64,000 bases of DNA, from positions 62,001 to 126,000 of the forward strand of contig NZ_FMTY01000002.1 in assembly GCF_900100625.1 (NCBI RefSeq). The letters are read 5' to 3'. A program made the position numbers and the translations under genes. The notes beneath the pieces were generated by a model that saw only the letters and a program-made list of their open reading frames with translations, made no database searches and was not told where the DNA came from. Source of the stretch: Flavobacterium saliperosum. Its GTDB lineage: Bacteria > Bacteroidota > Bacteroidia > Flavobacteriales > Flavobacteriaceae. Below are positions 24,152 through 33,300 of this stretch, in pieces. How positions within the stretch are numbered: the stretch's first letter is position 1; every line of letters begins with the position of its first letter.

Positions 24152-24991
24152 ATGAGTACAATCAATTGGCAGACCGTAAAAGAGTTTGAAGATATAACCT
24201 ATAAAAAATGCGATGGTGTAGCACGAATCGCTTTTAACCGTCCGGATGTGCGCAACGCATTCCGTCCAAAAACCACAAAAGAATTATTGGAAGCGTTTCA
24301 CGATGCACACGAAGATACTTCCATTGGCGTGGTTTTGCTTTCTGCGGAAGGACCTTCGACTAAAGACGGGATCTGGTCATTCTGCAGTGGTGGTGATCAG
24401 AAAGCAAGAGGAAAACAAGGTTACGTAGGCGACGACGGTTACCACCGATTGAATATTTTAGAAGTGCAACGATTAATCCGTTTCATGCCAAAAGCCGTAA
24501 TTGCGGTGGTGCCGGGATGGGCTGTTGGCGGCGGACACAGTTTGCACGTGGTTTGTGATCTGACCTTGGCCAGTAAAGAACACGCCATTTTCAAACAAAC
24601 GGATGCTGATGTTACGAGTTTCGACGGCGGATACGGTTCAGCCTATCTGGCGAAAATGGTCGGACAGAAAAAAGCCCGCGAGATTTTCTTTTTAGGAAGA
24701 AATTATTCGGCTCAGGATGCTTTTGATATGGGAATGGTGAATGCCGTAATTCCACATGCAGAGCTTGAAGATACGGCTTACCAATGGGCGCAGGAAATCC
24801 TGGAGAAATCACCAATTTCCATCAAAATGCTGAAATTCGCGATGAATTTAACCGATGACGGTATGGTGGGACAACAGGTTTTTGCCGGTGAAGCCACACG
24901 TTTGGCCTATATGTCGGACGAAGCGATCGAAGGTCGTAATGCGTTCCTGGAAAAAAGAAAACCTAATTTTGAGAAGAAGTATATTCCTTAA
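24152..24991 (+). CDS. menB: 1,4-dihydroxy-2-naphthoyl-CoA synthase (MenB)
   Basis: MenB closes the second ring in menaquinone synthesis by converting O-succinylbenzoyl-CoA to 1,4-dihydroxy-2-naphthoyl-CoA. The 279-residue crotonase-fold protein has the MenB signatures FRPKTTKELLEAFHDAHED, WSFCSGGDQKARG and GWAVGGGHSLHVVCDLTLAS, with the oxyanion-hole glycines. The ATG at 24152 is preferred; the longer TTG frame (24119) adds a leader without homology. A -7-like box TAAATTTG (24138-24145) sits only 6 bases before the ATG, so the mRNA might be almost leaderless. Confidence 0.96.
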   Translation: MSTINWQTVKEFEDITYKKCDGVARIAFNRPDVRNAFRPKTTKELLEAFHDAHEDTSIGVVLLSAEGPSTKDGIWSFCSGGDQKARGKQGYVGDDGYHRLNILEVQRLIRFMPKAVIAVVPGWAVGGGHSLHVVCDLTLASKEHAIFKQTDADVTSFDGGYGSAYLAKMVGQKKAREIFFLGRNYSAQDAFDMGMVNAVIPHAELEDTAYQWAQEILEKSPISIKMLKFAMNLTDDGMVGQQVFAGEATRLAYMSDEAIEGRNAFLEKRKPNFEKKYIP

Positions 24992-24993
24992 AT

Positions 24994-25042
24994 AGCAGAA
25001 AGCAGAAAGCAGAAAGCAGAAAGCAGAAAGCAGAAAGCAGAA
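24994..25042 (+). repeat. Heptamer microsatellite, seven copies of AGCAGAA
   Basis: Seven perfect tandem copies of AGCAGAA begin 2 bases after the menB stop codon. The tract is purine-rich and prone to slippage. It lies between menB and the GTG start of the next gene. Confidence 0.92.
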
Positions 25043-25111
25043 AAAGGAAACTTTACATACTATCTTGTTTATCTCTTATTTCTTACCCCTTGTAACTAAA
25101 AAAATACAACC

Positions 25112-25648
25112 GTGAATTTCACCAACGAGACCATAAATATAACGGAACTTCCCAAATTTGAGGAGGTTTCGTTTCTTCCGTTGCATCAGGATTACTGGAA
25201 AATCATTCTTATTACCAATTTCATCTTTCTTTTGGTCATGGGTGTAGGCTTGGGGTTCTTTTTGTTTTTTTCGGAAGAGTCGCGCGGGTATTGGCATTTC
25301 CTTTTGTTAGTAATCGTTGTTCTGATTTCACTTTCTGTAATAGTCGGAAAACTTAGTTTTAAGAAAAGAGGCTATGCTTTTCGTCAGCACGATGTGTTGT
25401 ATAAAAGCGGTATTATTTCGGAAACCACGACAATCATTCCGTACAACAGAATTCAGCATGTGGCTTTGCATGAAGGGTTTCTTTCGCGAATGTTTGGTTT
25501 GGCCTCTGTTGAGATTTTCACTGCAGGCGGTGGCGACAGCGATATTGAAATCCCCGGAATTGAAAAAGAACAGGCGCAAAAGATCAAACAATTACTGATG
25601 ACAAAACTTTCAACGGAAAGCACTAATCCTTCTTCGGAAAATGATTGA
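25112..25648 (+). CDS. PH-domain membrane protein, YdbS-like
   Basis: The 178-residue protein has two transmembrane helices (about 30-53 and 60-82) followed by one bacterial PH domain (bPH, YdbS type), visible as IIPYNRIQHVALHEGFLSR and SVEIFTAGGGDSDIEIPGI. It overlaps the next gene by 8 bases. The YdbS/YdbT pair occurs in many bacteria and has been tied to resistance to some membrane-active peptides in Bacillus, but the mechanism is unknown. The start is GTG; no ATG upstream of the first helix is available. Confidence 0.83.
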   Translation: MNFTNETINITELPKFEEVSFLPLHQDYWKIILITNFIFLLVMGVGLGFFLFFSEESRGYWHFLLLVIVVLISLSVIVGKLSFKKRGYAFRQHDVLYKSGIISETTTIIPYNRIQHVALHEGFLSRMFGLASVEIFTAGGGDSDIEIPGIEKEQAQKIKQLLMTKLSTESTNPSSEND

Positions 25649-27158
25649 AAAATCCAATTTTAACCAGCCCCAAAGACAATCGTTAATTGGCGTTTTGGTT
25701 ATGTTTACCGATACCGTACAGAAAATTGCCCGTGCCTTATGGCCGATTCTGGTGGTGTGGATTTTCAAATTCAACGAACTGAACAAACTTCACGTAGTTT
25801 TAGGGTTTGTTGGAATCGTATTGCTGGTTGGAATCATTGCCTATCTTCAGTATTGGAATTTTACGTTTTATATCGATGAGGAAAACGACGAATTCATCAT
25901 CAACAAAGGCATTCTGAATAAATCCAAAATTGCGATTCAACTGCATAAAATCCAACAGGTGAATATCAATCAGTCGTTTGTTCAAAAACTAATCGGCGTA
26001 CACGCACTCGATGTCGATACCGCCGGAAGTAACAAAAAAGAGGTTTCCATTCGTGCCATTTCACACGATTTGGCCCTTGCTTTAAAAACGAAATTGCTCA
26101 GTGAAGCAAAGTCAACTTCGATAACTGACGAAACTTCCGAATCTGTTCCGTCCGAAAATGAAGCGCCTTTTATCGCTATCGGATTTTTAAGCCTGGTTAA
26201 AATCGGAATCACTTCCAATTATGTCCGCAGTTTTGGTTTGTTATTGGCTTTTTTCTTTACGATTTATGAAAACGTACAGAACCTGATGCGCAATTCGGAT
26301 GCCTTGGATTCGGTGGATGAAAAAATCGACACCTACATTAATGAAAATATGGCAATGTATTCGGCGGTGTTGTTTATTAGTGTTATTTTTCTGGTGATAA
26401 TAATCATCAATCTGGTGCGTACCCTCATCAAGTATTTCGATTTTAAAATTGCAAAACAAAACCGTTCGTTATTACTTTCTTACGGATTACTGAATACCAA
26501 AAGCACCATCATCAAACCCGAAAAAGTGCAGATTGTCGCGCTGAGTCAGAACTGGCTGCAAAAGAAAATGGATGTGCTGAATTTCAAAATAAAGCAGGCC
26601 TCCGGAAACGAATCGGATAAGGAAACCAAAAAATCAGCGATAGAAATTCCGGGTTGTAATGAAACCGAAAAAGAACAAATCCTGAAATTATTGTTTGCCC
26701 AAATTCCCGAAAAAGGGGCCATGCTAAAACCTAATTTTAGAAAACTACTGTTTCCGACACTCTTTCTGATTGTACTTCCTGTTTTCTTTTTGTTGCTTTA
26801 CGGTTTTTCAGTCAATAACATGATTTTTGATTATATCTTTTTCTTGCCGGCATACCTGATTTTCGTTGGTGTATTGCTGTTTTTCAGTTTCAGGAATTAC
26901 CGATTGTTCGTGAGCGAAAAGTACATTATCAAGCAAAGTGGTGCGTGGGACATCGATAACGAAATCATAGAACCACATAAGATTCAGGCTATAAAAGTGA
27001 GTCAGTTTTTCTGGCACAAACGGGCGAATATCGGCAGTGTTAGCATTTCAACAGCGGGCGGTACTATCTCGTTTCATTTTGGGAATTTCTCCAAGGTTAA
27101 GGAACTGGTGAATTTGTGGTTATATCAGGTGGAAACTACTGAAAAAAATTGGATGTGA
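25641..27158 (+). CDS. PH-domain membrane protein, YdbT-like
   Basis: The 505-residue protein has three bPH domains, each preceded by a pair of transmembrane helices (helix pairs near residues 15-70, 185-265 and 370-415). Repeated signatures include IQLHKIQQVNINQSFVQKLI, KPEKVQIVALSQNWLQKKM and EPHKIQAIKVSQFFWHKR. It is the YdbT partner of the preceding gene and overlaps it, so the two are translated together and probably form a membrane complex. Ligand and role are not known. Confidence 0.85.
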   Translation: MIEKSNFNQPQRQSLIGVLVMFTDTVQKIARALWPILVVWIFKFNELNKLHVVLGFVGIVLLVGIIAYLQYWNFTFYIDEENDEFIINKGILNKSKIAIQLHKIQQVNINQSFVQKLIGVHALDVDTAGSNKKEVSIRAISHDLALALKTKLLSEAKSTSITDETSESVPSENEAPFIAIGFLSLVKIGITSNYVRSFGLLLAFFFTIYENVQNLMRNSDALDSVDEKIDTYINENMAMYSAVLFISVIFLVIIIINLVRTLIKYFDFKIAKQNRSLLLSYGLLNTKSTIIKPEKVQIVALSQNWLQKKMDVLNFKIKQASGNESDKETKKSAIEIPGCNETEKEQILKLLFAQIPEKGAMLKPNFRKLLFPTLFLIVLPVFFLLLYGFSVNNMIFDYIFFLPAYLIFVGVLLFFSFRNYRLFVSEKYIIKQSGAWDIDNEIIEPHKIQAIKVSQFFWHKRANIGSVSISTAGGTISFHFGNFSKVKELVNLWLYQVETTEKNWM

Positions 27159-27166
27159 TTTAATGT

Positions 27167-27212
27167 AATGCGGATAACACAGATGCAAACAACGCAGATT
27201 TTACGGATTTCT
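27167..27212 (+). repeat. Dispersed repeat of the GCGGATAACAC family, copy 2
   Basis: The segment after the YdbT-like gene (GCGGATAACACAGATGCAAA, then ACGCAGATTTTACGGATTTC) matches 21729-21775. Both copies lie directly downstream of a stop codon in the same orientation. Confidence 0.65.
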
Positions 27213-27251
27213 TTTTTGGAATTTGGAATTTTGTATTTTAACTTATTATAA

Positions 27252-28145
27252 ATGAAAAAATGGATAGAAGCCGCAAGGCTCAGAACGTTACCGCTATCGG
27301 TTTCGGGAATAATAGTCGGAAGTGCTTACGCGTATTTTCAGGGTTTTGAAAATTGGGCAATCGTAATTTTTGCACTGCTTACCACTTTAGGATTTCAGGT
27401 GCTTTCCAATTTCGCCAACGACTACGGTGATGGGGTAAAAGGTACGGATAACGAACACAGGGTCGGACCGCAACGCGCCATTCAAAGCGGAGCCATTACC
27501 GCACCTCAAATGAAAACCGCCATTATCATTACAGCGGTGTTATCGTTGGTTTCTGCTGTAACGCTGATTTACATTTCCTTCGGAAAAGAAAATTTCGGCT
27601 ATTCGATGCTGTTTTTCGTTTTAGGAGTCGCTTCAATTGTGGCTGCGATAAAATATACCGTTGGTAAAGGTGCTTACGGTTACAGCGGTTTCGGTGATGT
27701 TTTCGTGTTTATCTTCTTTGGTTTGGTTAGTGTTTTGGGTTCGAATTTCCTTTTTACAAAACAATTTGATACGGTGCTGGTTTTACCTGCCATCGCCATC
27801 GGATTGCTGAGTGTCGCCGTTTTAAACCTGAACAACATGCGCGATATCGAGAACGACCGAAACTCAGGGAAAAACACCATAGTCGTAAAAATGGGTTTGC
27901 AAACTGCGAAATACTATCATTACAGCATCGTTATTCTTGCAATATTGGCAATTGTTGTCTTTTCTTTTTTAGCTGAAATAAGCTATTTCGGAGTATTGTT
28001 CTTAGCCATTCTAATGTTCCGCCACTTAAAAACGGTTCAGAAAGCCAAAACGTACACCGATTTCGATCCGGAATTAAAAAAAGTAGCCTTGGGTACCTTT
28101 GCTTTGGCAATTATTCTTTCGTTAACTTTGACAATCTTCTACTAA
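27252..28145 (+). CDS. menA: 1,4-dihydroxy-2-naphthoate polyprenyltransferase (MenA)
   Basis: MenA attaches the polyprenyl chain to dihydroxynaphthoate in the inner membrane, giving demethylmenaquinone. The 297-residue UbiA-family protein has about eight transmembrane helices. Its first aspartate-rich motif is NFANDYGDGVKGTDNE (about 54-69) and the second NNMRDIENDRNSGK (about 195-208). The N-terminal KKWIEAARLRTLPLSVSG is typical of MenA. A metallo-beta-lactamase gene follows after 17 bases and menC after that, so the three are likely co-transcribed. Confidence 0.95.
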   Translation: MKKWIEAARLRTLPLSVSGIIVGSAYAYFQGFENWAIVIFALLTTLGFQVLSNFANDYGDGVKGTDNEHRVGPQRAIQSGAITAPQMKTAIIITAVLSLVSAVTLIYISFGKENFGYSMLFFVLGVASIVAAIKYTVGKGAYGYSGFGDVFVFIFFGLVSVLGSNFLFTKQFDTVLVLPAIAIGLLSVAVLNLNNMRDIENDRNSGKNTIVVKMGLQTAKYYHYSIVILAILAIVVFSFLAEISYFGVLFLAILMFRHLKTVQKAKTYTDFDPELKKVALGTFALAIILSLTLTIFY

Positions 28146-28162
28146 TCTAAAAAATACGATCC

Positions 28163-28840
28163 ATGAAAATCACATTTTACGGTCATGCCTGCGTCGGAAT
28201 TGAAGTCAGCGGCAAACACATTTTAGTCGATCCGTTCATTACCGGAAATCCAAACGCTTCCCATATCGATATCAATACTTTAAAAGCGGATTATATTTTG
28301 GTTACTCACGCCCATCAGGACCACGTTCTGGATGTCGAAGCCATAGCCAAAAGAACCAATGCCATCGTGGTTTCCAATTATGAAATCGCCATGCATTTCG
28401 GGCATAAAGGCTTAAGTTACCACCCAATGAACCACGGCGGAAGCTGGAAATTCGACTTCGGAACCGTAAAATACGTGAACGCCATTCACACCAGTTCTTT
28501 TGCTGATGGTAGTTACGGCGGCCAACCGGGCGGATTTGTAATCGAGGGTGAACACAAAAACATTTACATCGCAGGCGATACGGCTTTAACGATGGACATG
28601 AAACTTATCCCGATGCGCACCAAACTGGATTTGGCGATTTTACCCATCGGAAACAATTTCACCATGAATGTGGACGACGCCATCATCGCTTCCGATTTTC
28701 TGGAATGCGACAAGATTTTGGGCTACCACTACGACACCTTCGGATTTATCGTAATCAACCACGAGGAAGCCATCAAGAAATTCTTCGACAAAGGAAAAGA
28801 CTTAATGTTACTGGAAATCGGAGCCTCCATAGAATTATAA
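28163..28840 (+). CDS. Metal-dependent hydrolase, metallo-beta-lactamase fold (UPF0173-like)
   Basis: The 225-residue protein has the metal-binding motif THAHQDH at about residues 48-54, a further histidine in IHTSSFADGSYGG, AGDTALTMDM, and a C-terminal histidine in GYHYDTFG. This is the pattern of the UPF0173 family of metallo-beta-lactamase-fold hydrolases, whose substrates are mostly unknown. It lies 17 bases after menA and 159 bases before menC, so a role linked to menaquinone synthesis (for instance a thioester hydrolase) is possible but unproven. Confidence 0.88.
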   Translation: MKITFYGHACVGIEVSGKHILVDPFITGNPNASHIDINTLKADYILVTHAHQDHVLDVEAIAKRTNAIVVSNYEIAMHFGHKGLSYHPMNHGGSWKFDFGTVKYVNAIHTSSFADGSYGGQPGGFVIEGEHKNIYIAGDTALTMDMKLIPMRTKLDLAILPIGNNFTMNVDDAIIASDFLECDKILGYHYDTFGFIVINHEEAIKKFFDKGKDLMLLEIGASIEL

Positions 28841-28847
28841 TTTTTTT

Positions 28848-28970
28848 GGAGCGAAGGGTTCGGTCTTTTTTGCCGGCCATGTTCCCGCTTTCCGCTTCAA
28901 TCTGTCATTGCGAGCTTGCGAAGCAATCTCACAAAGCCAGGATTTACACTCCAATCGGGGCTAGGGGAGA
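28848..28970 (+). repeat. Dispersed intergenic repeat, copy B, with a TGTCATTGCGAG insert
   Basis: The segment begins GGAGCGAAGGGTTCGG and ends ATCGGGGCTAGGGG, like copies A and C. Its centre differs: instead of the TTTTGTTCCGCT block it holds TGTCATTGCGAG...CGAAGCAATCTC (28903-28931), a second repeat family. It starts 7 bases after the hydrolase stop. Confidence 0.7.
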
Positions 28971-28999
28971 AACCATTTTCATATCAGTAAAGTTTTGCA

Positions 29000-30049
29000 A
29001 TGATTAAAGCTAGTTACCAAAAATACGTACTCAATTTCAAACGGCCTTCGGGAACGTCACGCGGCGTTTTAACCGAAAAAGAAACCTGGTTCATCCTTCT
29101 TGAGAAAGACGGCAAAAAAGGAATAGGCGAGTGTGGTATTTTACGAACGCTGAGTATCGATGACCGACCGGATTATGAAGAAAAACTACAATGGGTTTGC
29201 CAAAACATCCATTTGGGAAAAGACAAACTCTGGGAAACCATGATGGATTTCCCCTCCATCCAATTCGGAATCGAGCAGGCTTTTTTGTCGCTGGAAAGTG
29301 AAAATCCGTTTCTGTTATTTCCTTCTGCGTTTACAAAAAGCGAGAAAAGTATTTTCATAAACGGCTTGGTTTGGATGGGCGATGAGGTGTACATGAAACA
29401 ACAAATCGACGATAAATTAGCCAACGGATTCAAGTGTATCAAACTCAAAATCGGCGCCATCGATTTCCAAAAAGAACTGGATTTATTACGTTTCATCCGA
29501 ACCAATTTTGACGCCGAAACCATAGAAATTAGAGTGGATGCCAACGGCGCTTTTGGTTTAAATGAAGCTTTAGGTAAATTAAATCAATTAGCTGGTTTTG
29601 AATTACATAGCATAGAACAGCCAATCGCTAAAAACAACACTGACAGGATGGCAGAATTGTGCAGAGAAACGCCTTTTCCAATCGCTTTGGATGAGGAGTT
29701 AATCGGCGTGTTTTCCTCAGAAGAAAAAGAAGCATTACTTGAAAAAATCAAACCCCAATACATCATTTTAAAACCAAGTTTGGTTGGTGGCTTCCGTGGT
29801 ACAAAAGAATGGATTGCCTTGGCTGAGAAATACAACATCGGCTGGTGGATTACTTCGGCTTTGGAGAGTAACATCGGATTAAATGCCATTGCACAATGGA
29901 CTTTCACGCTTCAAAATCCGATGCCGCAAGGATTAGGAACCGGAGCATTGTACACCAATAATTTCGATTGTCCGCTGGAAGTTAAAAACGGTCAGCTATG
30001 GTATGAAAAAGACAAAAAGTGGGATGCTTCAAAACTGAATTTTATATAA
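29000..30049 (+). CDS. menC: O-succinylbenzoate synthase (MenC)
   Basis: MenC dehydrates SHCHC to O-succinylbenzoate in menaquinone synthesis. The 349-residue enolase-superfamily protein has the expected catalytic lysines in KCIKLKIG and metal ligands in RVDANGAF, SIEQP and ALDEELIG, followed by KPSLVGGFRG. The last gene of the menA-hydrolase-menC group, it is followed by a terminator. menE, often next to menC, is not here. Confidence 0.94.
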   Translation: MIKASYQKYVLNFKRPSGTSRGVLTEKETWFILLEKDGKKGIGECGILRTLSIDDRPDYEEKLQWVCQNIHLGKDKLWETMMDFPSIQFGIEQAFLSLESENPFLLFPSAFTKSEKSIFINGLVWMGDEVYMKQQIDDKLANGFKCIKLKIGAIDFQKELDLLRFIRTNFDAETIEIRVDANGAFGLNEALGKLNQLAGFELHSIEQPIAKNNTDRMAELCRETPFPIALDEELIGVFSSEEKEALLEKIKPQYIILKPSLVGGFRGTKEWIALAEKYNIGWWITSALESNIGLNAIAQWTFTLQNPMPQGLGTGALYTNNFDCPLEVKNGQLWYEKDKKWDASKLNFI

Positions 30050-30390
30050 AACTACAATTTATGAAAACTGCTTTACGCGGTTTTTTTATTCCTTTTATCG
30101 AAAAGACAATCCTTTTTTGAGATTCCTACAAAACATAATCCTAAATTAGACTTCAGTTTTATAATTACGCAATACTACTATTGGTTTAAGATTGCTTAAA
30201 TACCACATGAAAGCATTTAAACCTCCAAAATAAATTCCCATTTATCGATTTTTAAGAATGGAACGGAAGGTTATGTTCTGTTTGATTTCCTGTTTGCATT
30301 CCTCAAGCAATTGAATTATTTGTGCGTTAACTGTAGCCTCCGGTTATGGTTCGATATAGAGTTTATTGTTTAAATAATACCTTCATTACT
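30050..30390. other. Intergenic region upstream of the HYR-like gene
   Basis: The 341-bp stretch holds the menC terminator near its left end. I see no gene, repeat or clear promoter in the rest; the longer frame that starts at 30346 is only an upstream extension of the next gene. Confidence 0.6.
30064..30087 (+). terminator. Terminator of menC
   Basis: AAAACTGC pairs with GCGGTTTT (one G-U pair) around TTTAC, followed by a T run, 15 bases after the stop. Confidence 0.65.
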
Positions 30391-33300
30391 ATGGAAACAT
30401 CATTACTAAAAAAACGATTTTGGAATAATTTACTATTGATTATTGTGCTGCTAGCGGCCGGCATATCTTATGCTCATGAAATAATTCCTAATAGGAATTC
30501 GGTACATCAATCGGATGCAGCAACCGTTGTAACGGATAAGGACGATTACCAGCCGGGCGAATACGTGATTGTTAGCGGCTCAGGTTGGTTACCTGGTGAA
30601 ACGGTTCAATTGCATTTTGATGAAACGCCTCAGGTTTGTACCAATGATCACGACAGGTTTACCGTAGCCGATGCAAACGGAAATATTTATTATAATCAGT
30701 TTTTGATAAACGACCGACATTTGGGAGTTGCTTTTGTTTTAACGGCGACCGGACAATCTTCGGGGTATAATGCCCAAACATTTTTTACAGATGCAACATG
30801 GGGATTAGAAGTCAGCACGAATGGGGGTTCTTCGTATTTGATTAATGGTGCGGGACCCACTGTTGCTTTCAACTCGTGTGAAACTAAGCAAATTACTTTT
30901 AGAATCACCCAACAAAATAATTCAAACCCTAATCAAAGCTATACTTTTGCTTTACCTGCAGGTTTTTCAATTTCACTTCCTTCATCATTAGCTTTTTTTA
31001 ATGCGGCAAACAATTCGATAAGTAGATCATGGAACGTTTCTCAATATGCGGCTAATGCCCTTTGCTTAAGTGCAAGTTCCTCTTCCGATGCTTTGGGATC
31101 CAATCAAAAGATTGTTTTTACTTGTAACGTGATTTCTGTTGCTAATGTTGTTTCTACAGAAATTATGGGTAGAGCTAGTAATAATGCTACGTGCCTTAAT
31201 CCAACTGGAAGTAGCGGAGTATTGATGAATACAATTCGACCGAAATTCAGCTCCTCTGCAGATACGATTCCACCAGTATTGACTCCGGGAGCGAATCAGG
31301 ATGTTGTTTTGGGTTCGGATTGTAAAATAGAAATTCCGGATGTAAAAGGCTCGGCTGTCGATAATTGTTCGGGCGTTAGCATTGTCCAGGTTCCGGCAGC
31401 TGGTGAGTTTGTAAGCAGCAGTCATAACGGAAATGTAATTGTAACAGTAACCGCTACAGATGCGGCAGGTCTTACCGATATTGAGGAAGTGACCTTAACC
31501 GCGAAAGATGAAACGCCACCGGTATTGACTCCGGGAGCGAATCGGGATGTAACTCTGGGTTCCGATTGTAAAATTTTAATTCCGGATGTAAAAGGCTCGG
31601 CTGTCGATAATTGTTCGGGCGTTAGCATTGTCCAGGTTCCGGCAGCAGGAGAATTGGTAAGCAGCAGTCATAATGGAGAAGTAGTTGTAACAGTAACTGC
31701 TACCGATGCGGCAGGTCTTACCGATATTGAAGAAGTAACGCTAACCGCGAAAGATGAAACGCCACCGGTATTGACTCCGGGAACAGATCAGGATGTGGTT
31801 TTGGGTTCGGATTGTAAAATAGAAATTCCAAACGTATTGGGTTCGGCAACGGATAATTGTTCGGGAGTTAGTATCGTTCAGGTTCCTGCCTCAGGAGAGT
31901 TGGTAAGCAGCAGTCACAATGGAAATGTAGTTGTAACGGTAACCGCTACAGATGCGGCAGGTCTTACCGATATTGAAGAAGTAACGCTAACCGCGAAAGA
32001 TGAAACGCCACCGGTATTGACTCCGGGAACAGATCAGGGTGTTGTTTTGGGTTCGGATTGTAAAATAGAAATTCCGAATGTATTAGGTTCAGCGATAGAC
32101 AATTGCTCAGGTGTTACCATCGTCCAGGTTCCGGCAGCCGGTGAATTTGTAAGCAGTAGTCACAATGGAGAAGTAGTTGTAACAGTAACCGCTACCGATG
32201 CGGCAGGTCTTACCGATATTGAAGAAGTAACGCTAACCGCGAAAGACGAAACACCACCGACAATAAACTGTCCATCAAATATCAGTCAGCCTAACGATAC
32301 CGGCTTGTGTTCAGCAGTAGTAAATTATGTAGCTCCTGTGGGTAATGATAATTGCTCAGGTCAGTCTACTGTTCAGATTGCGGGCTTAGCTTCAGGGGCT
32401 GTTTTCCCTGTGGGGGTTACCACCAATACTTTTGAGGTTACGGATGCGGCAGGAAACAAATCCTCGTGTAGTTTTACGGTAACGGTAAGTGATAATGAAG
32501 CGCCACTAGTGCCGGAATTAAGTGATATAACCGAAGAATGTTCCGTTGTGGTTTCTGCACCGGCAACTACCGATAACTGTTCTGAGATTGTAATTGGAAC
32601 TACAAATGATCCGTTAGAATATAATGAACAGGGAAGTTATGTGATTCATTGGAGTTTTGATGACGGTAACGGAAATATCTCACAAGCGAATCAGAATGTA
32701 ATCATTGATGATGTAACTCTTCCAACCATTACTTGTCCTTCAGATATTAATTTGACGGCCTGTCAGGATACCGCAACATGGGCTTTACCGGAAATGCAAG
32801 ATAATTGTTCCGGCGTTTCTTTGGAGCAAATCTCGGGGCCTGAATCTGGTTCACTATTTGAAAATGGAACCACAACCACCATTTCATACAGGGCTACCGA
32901 TGTTGGTGGAAATACGGCAACGTGTTCCTTTACAGTGGCAAGAGCTGCCGAATTAACCGCAACTTGTGCCACCACAAACAGTCAGCTTTATTTTGGTTAT
33001 ACCGGAGATCAGACTTCAACCATCAACGTCATTCCGGCTGGGGGTGAGGGACCTTATACTGTCTCAATATCAATGAACAGAGCGCTCTTGTGCAATGTGA
33101 TTACCAATTCCGGGGATGAAAGTTGGATTCCCGGGGCGAATACAAATTCGAACAGTAATATTGGAGTTTCTTGTCCGACATCCGGCACTTCTTCGTTACT
33201 TCCGATTTCAACATCTAATGCTTTTGTGAGCGGTGTGTATTCGGTAAATGTGACACTTATGGAGGACGCCACTTTCACAGCAATTGTAACGGATGCAAAT

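Noticed and set aside
24994..25042. Heptamer tract considered as a CRISPR array
   Set aside because: Units are 7 bp with no spacers and no cas genes are nearby; it is a simple microsatellite.
31066..31425. Minus-strand frame of 119 codons inside the HYR-like gene
   Set aside because: It is a shadow of the coding repeats on the plus strand.
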